A DNA stretch of 64,000 nucleotides, taken from Wuchereria bancrofti. Its lineage: Eukaryota; Nematoda; Chromadorea; Rhabditida; Onchocercidae. Each line of letters starts with the position of its first letter. Positions within the stretch are counted from its first letter, which is position 1. This document shows, piece by piece, positions 26,829-41,000 of the stretch. The notes beneath the pieces were generated by a model. It was not told where the DNA came from. It did not search any database and saw only the letters and a list, made by a program, of their open reading frames with translations. The DNA is taken from assembly GCA_005281725.1 (NCBI GenBank), contig SSBO01000002.1, positions 448,902 to 512,901 on the forward strand, written 5' to 3'. The position numbers and the translations under genes were made by a program.

Positions 26829-29594
26829 TGAATAATATTGCGAAGAAAGCCAAAAAAGTAGCTTTAATAATTAAAATTATAAATTTATTGTTATCATAAA
26901 AAGTATAACAATAGACTTAAATATCAATCTGTCAATTATCACTTTTGTTATTTTAAAAACTTAATTAATTAGTTAATATTTTATAAGTTCTAAAAGTAAA
27001 ATATGAAATAATTTCAGGTTTTCTTTATCACATACTACTACTACTTCTACACATGAGAGAAAGTTAAAATGAAAGATGAAAGGAGCACAAAATTTGCTCC
27101 TCCTGAATTTTCCGTTATAAGATGAGTAGTTTCCTTCCTCCTCTGACAATGTAGAGTGAGATATTAAGATTGAGCTTGAACTCTAGCATTAAGCTTAAGC
27201 CATAACATTTTTCTCTTTTCTCTTCACTCTTCTATTTTATTTCAAAACTATTTGCCATTCGTTTTTAACGCATTTCAATGAAACTGAAAAACTTTCAATC
27301 ATTCATTTTCTCTTCACTTCTTTCCTCGCTCTATTCTAAACAATGTTTTATTTAGCAACTGATTATGACATTGAAAAATATTATGTGGAAGCTTTTTCAC
27401 ATTTATTTCATTAATTCACCATTGCTTTTTTGTTTTTCTTGTTTTTGTTTTATAATTGCATTAATTATTAACCAATAAAATAAAAAATTGTTTATAATAA
27501 TAATTTAGTTAGTATTAAATAGATGTGCAATTAATTTATTCATATAGATGCATACTCTTTAATAATATTTCATTTTATTTTCACATTCTAAAATATACAA
27601 AAAAAAAAAAACTAGTGCTTTTAATAACCTACTTAATTAATGAACTAATCTAACTTATTTAATTAATAAATTAATCTTATTTAATTAATAAATTAACCTA
27701 ACTTATTAATGAATCTAACTTAATTAAATAATCTAACTTATTTAATTAATGAACTAATTTTTCATTCCTATCATTCGTTTCTTAATGAATTAAAATAGTA
27801 GAAAATAATGATGAAAAGATAGGTAGCAGTAACACTCATTGAATGCAAGAAAATAAAACTACAAACATACCTACGTATGTATACAAATACACAAACATAC
27901 ATACATACACACATACACATACATGAAAATAATACATACACAAAATACATAGATTTATATTTATTTACAAATAAAAGATAAGACAATGAAATATTGAATT
28001 GAAAAATCTTATTCCAGATAGTCGTAATGAGAGTAATATTAGTTAAATAATATGATATAGTTGATCCCTTCTAAACTTTGACCTTTAAACTTTTTGCAAT
28101 GATAGCATAATATGAGTTGAAATGAGGCTTATATGTCATTCAAATATGTTATCGTTAATTTCAAATACTTAAGTTTTTAAACGAATTTATATTCGAATAG
28201 TTTTTCGTTTTAATTTTTACATGGATGAAATTAAAATAACTGTACTCATTTTAGACTTTAGAAATCTCATGCATTTATCATTTCATATCTTTCCAGATTT
28301 TTAAATTAAAAAAATTAAAAATTGATGATAATCTTATTTGAATAGAAAATAGCAATAGTTTCTTGAATTATCATTACTTTATGAGACATTGTTATTGATA
28401 AATAATGTAAGTTTGTAGTATAATTAATGAAGAAATGCTTCAAATTTTTTATCTAACAGCCAAATATATCGAATAACAATAAAATTGACAAAATGAAGCA
28501 AAACTATATGGAACATTTCCAAGCAACAACTGTTTATTATTTGAGAGAAAAATGAAAAAAAAAAATTTTTTTTGTAATATTCCTAAGGCAATGATGACTA
28601 AGCATCTTCTTTAAGCTCCTTTCCCGGGAGAGGTACTTTTCACTGACAATGCACTAAATTTTTTCGTTTTTTTTCTCAACAAAAAAAGTTTGTTTTCATT
28701 TCACAAGAACAAATTTCACATCATTCATCTTCGTAATGAATATAAAATGATCTGCAATTAATATCCCAAATATTTTAGCAAATTTTTTTTTAAGATAAAT
28801 GGAAGCTGATTAATTGAAGAATAAATGTTAGATGAAAACAGCTTATCATTTTCATTACTATTTCAGAGCAACGGCAATTAAATGAGATCAAGTATTGGTG
28901 TGATAGGACAAATGTCTGTTATTACGGTGATCATTAGCAGAGAGAAATAAAATAATAGCAATACATTATCCCAAAATTTTGAAAATGGAATTTGGGAAGT
29001 TAGCTTTGCTCCAATTTGTTAATTGGCTTACAAGTTAAAGAAAAAAAAACAAGCAGTATTTCCTCTACGCCTATGTTAATATTATTCTTTATTTGCATAA
29101 TACTCTATGAAATCAGAAAGTAAAGAGGTACCATCAACAGACTTAGGTAATAGATATATTTAGAAAAACAAATAAAATTCAAAAGCAAGCAGTATTTTCT
29201 CTGCGCATATGAATGATATCAGAGTTATTACGTCGATGAAGCATAAGAGGATTCTCTTAGTTTGCTTTTCTACCAATGTTTATTACGTTGATCATTAGAA
29301 AATGGACAATGTGAAATTTTTAACGAACACAAATAAGAAAATGCAATGGTAGCAACAAATATAAAACAACAAAGCAAAAATAAATAATTCAAATCAACAA
29401 GAGCACATAATATTATATTGTTATGATAGGAATTCAGGTCACCCTCGAACTTTCCGCGACTGCACAAATTTTAATTCATATTATCCATACATCAAAAAAA
29501 AAAAATCCTATTTATGAAAAACCTATATTCGTAAACATAAACTGGCAAAGTGGAATCAGAAATACTGTTATCACATTCGGTTACATAAACAAGT
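26829..29594. other. Intergenic: NHL upstream and SRP9 downstream flank
   Basis: No supported gene. It holds an (ACAT)n tract at 27862-27950, a run of TTAATTAAT/TCTAACTTA words at 27625-27755, and two diverged copies of a 26-bp word (29050-29075 and 29186-29211). Short open frames of 60-70 codons here show no recognisable protein. Confidence 0.5.
27862..27950. repeat. (ACAT)n/(CATA)n microsatellite
   Basis: Imperfect ACAT-type tetranucleotide tract upstream of the NHL gene. Confidence 0.85.
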
Positions 29595-30563
29595 CTATTT
29601 GGAAACAATATGCCTCATTAATGTTGCTGTAAGCTTTTCCAATCGTTTAACATCCTGTATCTGATCCGTATCATATTGCAAGCAGACCACATCATCTGTC
29701 ATTTTCAGTGTCATTTTGCCTTTTTTATGGTTATATTTGGTTACAAATCTGCAACAAGCGCAAATAATTAGAAAATAACAAAAAATTTTCAATCTGAAGT
29801 AATTCATGAATAATAAAAGATGTTAATAAAGTTGATAATGTCTCTCTAAGCAAGTAACGAAGATCATAAGTACAGAAAATATTTATGCTAAGGAAGCATG
29901 TCATTAATTACTATTAGTTGAATCGATTGCTGCTACTTGTCACTGATGAGTCTTTAAATTTTTTAGAATTGACCCTCTCATATCATTACAGAACTACGTT
30001 CCTTATCACGGATTCTTTTTTCTTTGTTTCTAGCATTAGGATAGATCGACTAGATGAGTAGTTAATATTAAAAAATAGAAAGTGATGTATGAGATATAAG
30101 ACAAACAGGGCTATTTAATAAACTGTTCAGCACTATTTACACTCTTCTATTTCTTCAACTTATTGCCTATGATCTCATTCTGAATTGAGTAGTCTCAAAT
30201 ACTGATCGACCACAATTTTTTTTGAAGCTATACATATTGTTTATTTCTCCTAAGGTTAGTAGAAAGTTATAAAATTAGTTGTTGAACCATTCTGTTTAAC
30301 TTAATCAGCGATTAGGAGGATAAATTGACTGAACCATTGATTTAACAGTTATTTAGTTTTTGGAAATACAAACTAGGCTTCCATCTCAAAAACAACAAAA
30401 AAAATGGACATGATGAGTTAGACATTCAAGATTAACTCTTTTAAAACTTTCCTCGAGATGACTTTTAAAATTCTGATCAATAAATAAACCTGCATCGTGT
30501 TGGATTACTGGTGTACAACCGATCGACAGCTTTACTAAATTCTTCCCAATTCGTAAAATACAT
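29595..30563 (-). CDS. SRP9: Signal recognition particle 9 kDa protein
   Basis: Two exons: 30490-30563 and 29595-29748, joined in phase 2 at an AGA codon (donor gtttat, acceptor ttgcag), give 75 residues. The N-terminus MYFTNWEEFSKAVDRLY lines up with human MPQYQTWEEFSRAAEKLY. The second exon holds RFVTKYNHKKGKMTLKMTDD, then VVCLQYDTDQIQDVKRLEK and LMRHIVSK, the core SRP9 fold. Human SRP9 is 86 residues; the difference is the missing polar C-terminal tail, and the length is normal for a small SRP9. SRP9 pairs with SRP14 to bind the Alu domain of SRP RNA and retard elongation in the cytosol. The frame stays open for 29 nt above this ATG back to a splice-like acceptor at 30594-30595 (ttaatttcag), but alignment to the human start favours the ATG. 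That acceptor could be a spliced-leader site. Confidence 0.92.
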
Positions 30564-30593
30564 TGAAACGAATTCTAAAATTTCTCTTACAAT

Positions 30594-30602
30594 CTGAAAT
30601 TA
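30594..30602 (-). other. Possible trans-splice acceptor of SRP9
   Basis: On the minus strand TTTAATTTCAG ends 30 bases before the SRP9 start codon. An acceptor so close to the ATG with no coding exon before it is what spliced-leader addition looks like in nematodes. It could equally join a 5' UTR exon. Confidence 0.35.
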
Positions 30603-33600
30603 AACAAAAACTTTTAATCCAATCATAATATGTACAATAACCTTTTGTGCAATACAAATTAAAGCAACTTGTAACATCTACAATTTAAAGACACCTTAAA
30701 AAATAATAAAACAAATTCAAATCACTTCATAAATATAACTTAACTCCTAGACAACCTGCATACCTAGCAAATTCGAACCATAGTTAAACCCATACTTCTC
30801 TCCAAAAACACACCTCCCGAGATAAATATTTTCATAGCACACCCCAACCAGTTGCGAACCATAAAATTTCGACAAGCCAAAAAAAAGAACATCGCTACTC
30901 AGCGATGATGGGAATTCGTCGGACTGTGACAGCTTTTGTGACGAATTTCGTCCCCATCTTATGCCATTTTTGAAATTGATAGGAGTGGACAATAGCGGGT
31001 GACATGTTATTGTTTAGGGTTGATAAAGTGTTTTGAAGTATGAAAATAAATACATTATGTATTAATAATAGGGAGTAAGAAGAGAATTGAAAAACGAAAT
31101 TGATAGAATACCGAGTTTTCAGAGAGGTTACAAGGTTTTGTATGAAATATACAATTTTTATAAAATTTAATTTTTTTTTTGACGACTTAAAATCATAAAA
31201 ATATAGAAAAGGAATAAGTGAGCTTGAAAGCAATCTGTTTAACTTTAGCAGACTAGTCTAATAATACTGTATCAGTTGTTTGTCACTTGTCGCTTGTCAT
31301 CATTGAAAACCGCTTATTTTCAATTGTGATCTTCATCCTTTCTACTTTTTATTTTGAATTTTTATTGCACTTAGAATGATTTAATGTATTTAATGATGCA
31401 ATGTACTACATCATGTGAAATAATCTATGAATAATTATCAACAGTTGAAAGTTGAATTTACAGTGAGTAGCGATTGTAATACAACTTTTATTTAAAATCA
31501 CATTATTTCATATTATTTATTTTAAACCACATTATCACATTATTTCATATCAAATTTGGTACTGATTGCCATTTCTTTCAGTATATTTCAATTTTATTAG
31601 ATCTATCACTTTATAATGTTGCATAAGAATGAATAGTCGGATTTATTATCCGCGAGGATACTTGAATAATTAATTCACCTAGAAAAGTAAAGAAATGAAA
31701 TTAATTGGATCTAGAATCTATGCATTATCTATTTTTAGGACATTTTTTTGCATGTGATATTGAAAATAATCAACTGATGCCCTATTAACACCTTGTAGAC
31801 GTGGAATTTGCTGCAGTGAATGGAATGTGAAAAGGATTATAAAGAGTGGAAGCGTTTCTTCACGGTTTTCGAATGTGTTTTGCCTAGTTTATCGCAAAAA
31901 AAGTGTATGAATCTTCAAAAGTAGTTCAAATTTAACCGTAGAGAATTAAATTTCTAATGAAATTTCCGAACAAATTTTAAAAAAGTTAAAAATCAAGGTC
32001 TAAGTTAAAAATTAGGATTATCAATAGTTCAAATCAATTGAGTGGATGATTTTTACAGTATCGCTGTAACTGCCGACCGAATTATTGAAATATATTTTTT
32101 GGCTTATGGTGGCAGACATGAAACATTTACTTTAGTTTATATGTCGAACAGATTATCAGTCCTTTATAAGAGAAGATAATGAAATATAAATAACAAAATA
32201 CGAAATTTTGGGAATTTAGTATTCAATTTCACAAGTGTTAACAGTAATAGTTTACCTAGCATATTTGGGAAAAGATTCCATCCCAATAAATTAGGAATAT
32301 GGACCGAAATGCTTCGATTGTTTCTAAGATACTGATACAATTACATGAAATTGCATGAAAATATGATGAAATTTGCAGCAGCATAATGGTAAATGTTCGT
32401 TCTATGAAACGCCGCCAGTTAGTAAGAGATATTTCATGTTTGTTATAGGAAAAATTTTTTTCACTATTAAAAAAAAATTTTGCACTGTTAAGATATTACA
32501 AATTTAAAGTGCTGGCTATTAAAAGACTTCCTAATTTCAGCAGAAGTTAAATCGTTTACTAGTACAATCAGAACTTTTTGAGGAAATAGAACATAATCAA
32601 ATTTGAGGTTCTGAAAAAATTATTTGTAATGGGATAAGCTCTTATAAGAAACAGGCAGGATTTCAATACTAGAAGTTGCGAACTGCCTATATTTGCTATG
32701 TGGTAGCATTTTTGCATAAAAATTTGGGGAGGGCACATTTGTGGTTTTTCATTTTCATTATTTACAGTGTACAGTGATACCAGAGACAATCCTAGGGTAG
32801 TTGATTCTCTAGAACCATTTTTTAGTAGTCCAAGTAGAGATATCATATTTCTAAACTTTACTTATCAAGTAGCTTTTCTAAAAAAAGTACACGATGAAAG
32901 AACTCTACAGCTATTAAGTTAACGATGTAGGAGAAAAACTTAACACATGAATTTGGGAAATTTATTCAAATTTCACATACAATATCATTTTATTGGAAAT
33001 AGTGATCACAAAATGGATGCATGTTTGAAATTAAGAAATTGAAATATCCCACTTATATAATACTAGCTTAAATATAACTGTCCAAGGTGATAAAATGAAC
33101 AATATAAGCAAAATTAGCAAAATAACAACGTGCACAAGATGACAAAATCATTTAAAAAATTCGAAGCCAGAAATAATTATTAAAGTAGTCAAAAATGGTT
33201 AAAGAGAAATAATGCAAATAACTATGATAGGAGAAAAAATGGTAGAAAAAAAATTGAAAGCGAAATAAGAAACTACGATAGAAAAGATGAAAATGTTAAA
33301 ATGAAATTACAGCAGGAAAAATGAAAATGGGACCGGAAATGAAGCATTCTAAACGAATAATATGATTTTAGATTCATTTTATGTGCAAACAAATGCTTTT
33401 TAACAATACCAAACCTCTAAAAGTATGATAAGGGCTGACTGTTAGAATCTTATTTTAACTGATATTAGCAAAACTACTAGTGAAACTTAAAACTTTTTCC
33501 TTGGTTGTCATATTTGTGAAAAATCAATTTTTCTTTAAAGTATATCGAGAGAGAAGTGTGATTTCGAGAAAAAAGAAGAGTTTAGCTTTCAATACTTTTA

Positions 33601-33873
33601 TTGCTAGCTTCATTTCCTCATTACCACTTTTCGGATTTGACATTTATGAAATTCAATTTATACAAAAACTGCGACTCTGAAACAGATGTGAAAACTTTAA
33701 GTATCGCCATAAAATGTTTTAATGTTTTGCTAAGATATCCAAGACAAAGATGAAGAAAAAAGGATATCTATAGCTGAGAAATTTGAAAAAAAAATACTGA
33801 TAACAGCAAAATATGACAGACAGATAGATTATAAGTAGACAAAAAGTACCCGAATAAATAATGAATTTTTTTT

Positions 33874-33892
33874 TTCTCTCTCTCTCTCTCTC
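33874..33892. repeat. (CT)n microsatellite
   Basis: A CT dinucleotide run after a T tract, between tra-1 and SRP9. Confidence 0.85.
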
Positions 33893-34001
33893 TACTTCAC
33901 TTACATATATAGATAAAGTTAAAACGAACAAATACAAAAGAAAAATTATTTAAATACATATTTAATATGACCCGGAAAGAAAAAAGAGCAAAATAGTTCG
34001 T

Positions 34002-34031
34002 AGCAATTATTATATTAATATAATAATTGCT
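34002..34031. repeat. Perfect 30-bp palindrome
   Basis: The left half AGCAATTATTATATT is followed directly by its reverse complement AATATAATAATTGCT with no spacer. It lies about 1 kb beyond the tra-1 stop codon. Confidence 0.95.
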
Positions 34032-34436
34032 CAGTATTATTCGAAAGATACAAAAATAAAAATTAAAAAAAAAAAAAGAATTTACAGAGGCACAAAATAG
34101 CCCTCTATCATTTGTTTTAAATAAACAAACAAAAACGATATACACAATATATAATATTGTCCTGATAATGAACTTTGATTAAGCATTATGTATCACATCA
34201 ATATGACATTTATATTTTATATGCCATGTCATCATTGTTTTCTTATTTGAATGCCCTATTATGACAGACTCTTATAGAATATACTTTAATATAATTCTTT
34301 TCATATTTAAGCTTTATTTTAAATAAGTTTATGCTTTTGTTGCATGCATCATTTTTGATCGTTATGCTTTCATACACCGTAATTTTTTTTTTTTTTTTTT
34401 TTTTAAAGGGAAATATCATAAAAAAAAAAATATGCA

Positions 34437-34467
<31 letters not shown>

Positions 34468-35005
34468 CAATTGTTAAAATGACATTTTGAAAATTTAAGC
34501 CCAAAACTTAAACAATCAAATTTTAAATGTTACATCATAAGTTGATGAGTAATAAATGAATGCAATTAAATTTCTTTCATATGATTCTGGAAGCATAAAA
34601 TTTATGCAACAAAAAAAAAATCATCAGAAATTTTTTCAAAAAAATCTCCAAATTATTCTCTTTCTTCTGAGCAGCATCTATCGCTGAATCAAAGAATGAT
34701 GATTTGCAAAATTTTTTAAAATTAAGCCACATGAACAATGAAACTTCGAGTTGTGCTATATAATTAATAAAAATAACGAGTACAATAAAATTTCATAGCT
34801 ATGAATATAAAAATGTTTTAAAAATGATATTTAACATCCTGAATAAACTATAAATTATATCATGCAAAAAAATATAAACTAAGAAGGAGTTAGTAATATA
34901 TAAAAATAAAAAAAAACTTAATTAGTAGTATTGCGAGAGAGAAAGCAGATGGCGAAATATACAGCAGTACTTATCATCGCAATCCATATTTGAATAATGA
35001 ATGTT

Positions 35006-38000
35006 TCATTCTGTAGTTGGTTGCTCATCCGTATTTAATCTTTCTGGTTCCATATTTCTCAATTCAATACTTTCGAATGAAGATGTTAATTCATTGACAT
35101 TGCTAAGAACAATTGGATCCATACCAGCCAAATCACCAAATAAATCATCGTTACCAAGATCTTGCAGTGAATCTTTTTCCGGCTACAAAATTTCGATTTT
35201 GTAATTCAATTTATATAATCTTCAAAAACCTATAAGTTTTGTTCAGTAATCTCAAAAAAAAAAAAAAAAAGATTCAGTCCCAATTACATCAAGGAGTGAT
35301 GTGAATAGTAGAAATTGTTCTAGGAAGTATATAATCTAGATCATGAACCGATTTAATGGAAATATAGCCAATCACTTATTGAAAATAAGTAATGCATAAA
35401 AAAAAATTAAATTTTAGAAAATTTGCATCGTAAAGTGTATGTTATATCAAAGAAAGCAAAGTTTTTGATAACTGAAATTTTTATCGTATAAATGTTTTGC
35501 CTTCTGTGTTCTATGTTCTTTGTGGCATTATAATTTTATAGTTTATACTCTAACCATTCAAGGATATTCAATGTAGGATACCTTCTAAACATAATCTTTT
35601 TTGTTTTTCACTGGTATTGCAGTCGCATGTAGGATACGATTAAGCATTTCAGTGTTTAAAAAATAATCATGAGCTAGATCATGAAGTCGATTTAATGGAA
35701 ATATCACTTTTTTTTAAATCACTTTTTTCAATTTACCTGCTAGAAGGATGGTTGATCAATTTACAGAACTGAACAGGCTTTCATAAATAATTATGAAGAA
35801 AACTTCAAAGGACTCTTTGCTCTATCGGATTTTTCCAGCAGTGCAAGAAGATTCCAGCTTTGTCTTAATATATTGCACAAATATGTTCAACTTTGAATAA
35901 AGTTTGGACTTTTTTATATGACAACCCCTATATTATTATTCAAAAGTGATATAATGTCCGAAATTACCATTTCGATTTGTAGTCTGCTCGAATGTGGATC
36001 CGTTACATTGAAATTATCTGTTCCGTATCTAGACTGAAATATGAAAAACCCATACTTCACAAGATTTATTAAAATGTTATGTGCGTGTGATGTTATGAAA
36101 AAAGGACAAGTTGCAATCATGAAGGTGTAATATTTCGAAAAGTTATGCAACTATAGCTACACCAAATTCATCTAATTGAAATTACAAACGTGCAAAGAAA
36201 GCAGGAAGCAAATAGGGAAAAGTCTATATAATAAGTAGCACTTCATGCGAAGAAGCAATGGAATTAAAATTCGAAATATTCAAAGAGTGTAAAAAGTCAT
36301 AAGTGCATGAAATCTAAATGCAGAAGTTGTCAAGCTAGTTGACAGAGAATTAAAGATATGAAACCCAAATATATTCGCTCCCAGTTATCTGACTTCAAAG
36401 AAAATTCAAAAACGGCAAAACTCCTGTTCGAATAATATAGCCTTTCGAATATATAGTTGAAGTGAATTTTCACCATCTGACACACTTCACTAACAGAAAG
36501 GAAACACAAAGCTAAATGCTTAAAAAGAGTGTCAGAAAGCAAAACAAATGTAACAAACATAAAGAAAGAGCAACCATCAAATGTGAGAATTTTTAGAGTA
36601 ACATTTCAACAAAAAAAAATTCTGAAATTATGCCTTCTCAAAATATATAAGACAGAACAGTGAGCACAAACATGCACAATATATAAAAGACATATCAAAT
36701 GAAACATAAATACAAACGTACACAAACGGATAAGCATCCAAGTCTCACAACCGGATATAAGGTTAGAAATCCCGTAAAACATATATTTACTTACATTATC
36801 GGTGTTGATTTGCATGCAGGAAGACATCATCAACGGGTCCGTATACTGACTCCCGTAAGGTACTGCCGAATGATCGTATGCATTTGGGGATACGGGATAC
36901 TGTGGATCTACTGTACCACCAAGCATCTGTTGCATGTGGACGTTTGGAAGTACAGGATCTGATGTAAAATCATTTGTTGATAACGATTCTGTACAGTAAT
37001 TTCTATCAGTCACAGAACTTGATTGGTGTGTCCTGGTTGCTGTACACTGCTTCTCTGCAAAACCTTTACTCTTCAAGGAAAAAAAAAATTTTAAAAATTG
37101 TAAGAGGTTGTAATCAAGCTTCCTTCGACTAAAGAAGACTAATAGAAGCTTGTTCTAACTTCACTACCTATGACTAAACAGCAGCTCCTCCTAAATTCAC
37201 TATTTGTCCATGTTTAAAAAGAATCGCATAATCCATAAAAACCTATTTATTGCAGCCCTGGTTCATCAGAAAACGTTGAACTACTATAAACTATTCCAAT
37301 TCTAAAAGACTATTATGCTACCTTTGATCCTAAAAAACATAAAATATAACGATAAGATACCGTATTAATGGACCAAAGACATAATCGTTCGTAACAGGTC
37401 AACGAACATGAAAGTAGTACAACAACAGTCAACAACTACAAAAATTAACAACACCTTTATTCAGACATATAATAGTAATAACCTATTTGGTTTTGTAAAT
37501 ACCACACTCATGTTTAGTTTTAATTTTCATTGGATGATGGGATGAAAGAGCTGCTGGTGTTGCAGTAGCATTACTATTATATACATAGGGATCACCTTGT
37601 ACTTCTTCTGGTCGCTGCATTGGCAGTTTCATCGGTCTTAAGCATGTCTGCAAATGATTCTAATGAAACATGCATCAATTTAGTTCAAAATCTCGAGTGA
37701 GAAATTCAGAGATTCAAATGAAATAAATCATACGGTGTAAATGATCATTGTTAGAATATCTGAACTTTCATGTTAGAGTAACTGAAATTTCTGAACAGCT
37801 GTCAAATAATTCCGTTTGATTCAAAGATATTTCAATGCAATGAACAACCCAGCTCCAACTGTCTAACATATAGCAGTTTTTTTTGGCTTCCAGGAGAAAA
37901 ACATTTGGTCAATTTCGCTATCATTCAAAAATTTGTCTTCAATGAAATATTTTTAAATATTCTTCAGAAAATAAAGAAATTTACCATTGTTGGTCCTTTT

Positions 38001-41000
38001 TCTATTTCTATAGTTTCCGATGGTACTGTTTGAACTTGAACGGGTGCAGCCACATCAATTTCCTTTATTGGTACTCCCCAATCGTAAGTTTGTACCGCTT
38101 GTTCAACAACAGTCACAGGAGAATCTGAAAATTACAAAATTCATAAAAATTTTTTCAATATGAGCTTTATAAATTTTCCTAACTTCACGACTCTCTACCC
38201 ACTCTCATAACTTAAAATTCAACTCAATAGAACAATCAGGAAATATCTAAAGATAATGAACATCCCACGTATCTTGAGCCAACATCATACGGTTGAATAT
38301 AAAAAACCTTCTATGAAGAAAAAAAAGTTATTGATTGATGAATTCTTACATTTTCGATGGACTGCTGGTGGCGTGATAGCTGTAACCACACTACCGCTCT
38401 CACCTACAGAAGTTGGATATGGATCCATCGGATCGAAATCCTCATAATCACCATCATACTAAAAAAAACTATTCGTTAACGTGCAAATTGTGACTTATCA
38501 CTCTTAATTTCGAAATTCTCTTTCAGGTTGCAGTAAAATATGAGACATAGCATCATACCGGATTACTATAATATCCTTGCCGTTGTATATGTTGATTTAC
38601 CGGACGACGAATATTTGGTGTTGGTTGTAAGTTGACGCGTTCCATAGCATACGCGACCTGTTCCACCGAACGGCTGAACTATTACCATTACATGTTGAAA
38701 GATTAAGGTTATGAGTCATGTTATTCTTACTTCCGTAATATTTACCACTTTGAGTCTTTCTTTAGATTATTTGGAATAATCTTGAAGATTTTTCATAAAT
38801 ATTCAAAACAAACTTTTGATTGGGCAACAATGGATGACCCATAGTAACACCCACAACATTACAATCAAGTGAAGCATTTCGCACTACCGAAGAAACTCTT
38901 TCAGGATTGTACATGTATTCTTCAACATCTGAAAAAAAGTCCGCCGGTTTGACATCGAGATCATATATGCTGAATTTTCTTGAACTTCATCATACAGCGC
39001 TTAGAAAAGAGTGGATTTAAAAACTTTTCTGGTTTTTCCTCCCAAAACAAATTACCAGCAAAAGAACCAAGATAAAAAAAAACCTTTCTGATACTTCGCT
39101 ATTTCATCATTTCTTGCCGAAGGTGGTGATGGTGATGAGTCATCATAACGAGACTGGCATTCGTGATGAGATATACTCCCATTAAGGCTTCTGTCATCGA
39201 AATGTCCTGCAAATGAGTAAAAAGTATGATACTGTCAACAAGTAATGGAGTAAAAAATCCTCACTACTTGTTTTCTGCAATTCCTAAATTCCTTCTCTCT
39301 ACTTTAATTCTTTTTTCCTTGAATCTCAAAACAATTCAAGATCGAAAAAAAAAACGAAAACAAAAAAATAAAAAAAAAAACAAACAAACACACCTTTGTT
39401 TTGAAGAAAACGATCAACGCAAAAATCTCTACGACCGCCAAGCATCGAAACATTATTGCCATTGTTGTTCGTTACGTTTGATGGATGTGGAACTTGCACT
39501 GTACCGGAACTAGAATTTGAATTAACTGACGTTACTGTTTGTCCGCTGAATCCATTAGAATCTGGAGATGACGGATCGACACTGAAATACATGACACTTT
39601 TCAAGTACATACTTTACAACACTTTAAGGCACAAAGTCAAAAACACCTAGCATATTTGAGAAAAAAAGAAGATTGCGTGAATAAATGTTTACCTGGAAGT
39701 ATAATGTGCATTGACGCAAACATCAGGGAAAGGAGGTGCCCGCTTTGGACGCTTCTTTTTGCCTGTACGAATTTTCTCCTCAGGTGTGTTTTCATTAACT
39801 GAAAATTAAATTTGGGTAATGAAATTACCAGGACGAATCTGCTACCAAATACTGAATAGTTCATAAGCTAGCTTACTTTTCTCGACAGTACGTAAGCAAG
39901 CAGATAACAGCATCTGTGTCGGTGAACTGATGCGATATATTTCATCCTCACTATCATCATTAGTCTTATCAACAATACTTCTGAAAAAAAACCACAATCT
40001 TTTTAAAAATATAATCTAAGATTTTACACACAATTAAGATCGAAGAAAAAAATTCTAAAATTTAATGAAGCGTGGAACGATAGCACGAAAGAGAACTTGG
40101 TTACAATTTAGTCAAATCCTAATACAAACTGAACCACGAAAAGCAAAGACCCTTACTTCGACGATGAAGACTGCGTTGTATCTGATGCCATACCATTACG
40201 TCGCTTCGGATAAACTTTATTCTTTTTTGCTAATTCATAGGCTTCATCACCGTGAACCGATTTGATATGTTTCCTCAGTGATGATGGATCTGTGTAGCTT
40301 TTTATGCAGTCATTTATCATACACTGATATGGTTTCTGAAATTGAAAAAACATTTGTAAAGAAGTACGAAATAAATAGTTCATAAAAAAATAGTTTATAA
40401 AAAAAGTTCATAAAAAAGGAAGGCTTATTTACCGTATCGGAGTGTGTGCGATTCTGATGCTTTGCCCGGTCGGATGCATTACTAAAAGCTTTACCGCAAT
40501 CCGGAAACTCACATCGATATGGACGCTCTCCAGTATGTGTTCGCACATGCGTTTTTAAATTTTCCAACCGACTATATGATTTATCACAACCAGGATACTA
40601 GAACAAAATATGCTATTTTTGAACAAAACCAATTACTTAAGGGAGTGCAATCTAAAATTAACAGTAACTTTGAAAAATTTACAAATTTTTCCTTCCAAAA
40701 ATGGCAGTTTCGAATAAGAAAAAAGCAATCCAACCAGCAGTTAGGCTAAAGAAAGAATACAACTATCAGTTTGGAACTCAAAGCTAAAAGCTATTTGATA
40801 CTAAAAGAAATCAACTCAAACCCAAGCGGAGCAAAAGAACTATGTTTCACACGCAGCTGAATCCTAATTATATTTGCCGCGCCACGTCTAACATAACATT
40901 GAAGAAAACATACCGTACAAACATTAGGCTTCTCACCCGTATGACGTCTAACATGTACAACAAGCATATATTGAGCTTTAAATGCTTCTTCTCGTTTACA

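Larger units (their letters stand above)
30564..35005. other. 4.4-kb gap between SRP9 and tra-1
   Basis: No gene is supported. The tra-1 3' UTR should lie near 34,500-35,005. Two patches are less AT-rich and lack homopolymers: 30745-31005, where two overlapping minus-strand frames are open (81 codons without an ATG start; 36 codons from ATG 31003), and about 32560-32860. Neither translation matches a family I know. A 30-bp perfect palindrome is at 34002-34031, and a 27-base A run at 34441-34467. Confidence 0.45.

Noticed and set aside
30745..31005. Wolbachia or mitochondrial insertion
   Set aside because: Considered because filarial genomes carry such inserts, but no translation on either strand matches a bacterial or mitochondrial protein I recognise.
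32568..32846. 92-codon minus-strand frame
   Set aside because: More complex than its surroundings but no recognisable domain, no upstream exon and no clear start context.
36699..36962. 87-codon plus-strand frame
   Set aside because: Antisense to tra-1 exon 20 and the following intron.
39226..39513. 95-codon plus-strand frame with a poly-Lys centre
   Set aside because: Built from an A-rich intron and the reverse of tra-1 exon 13.
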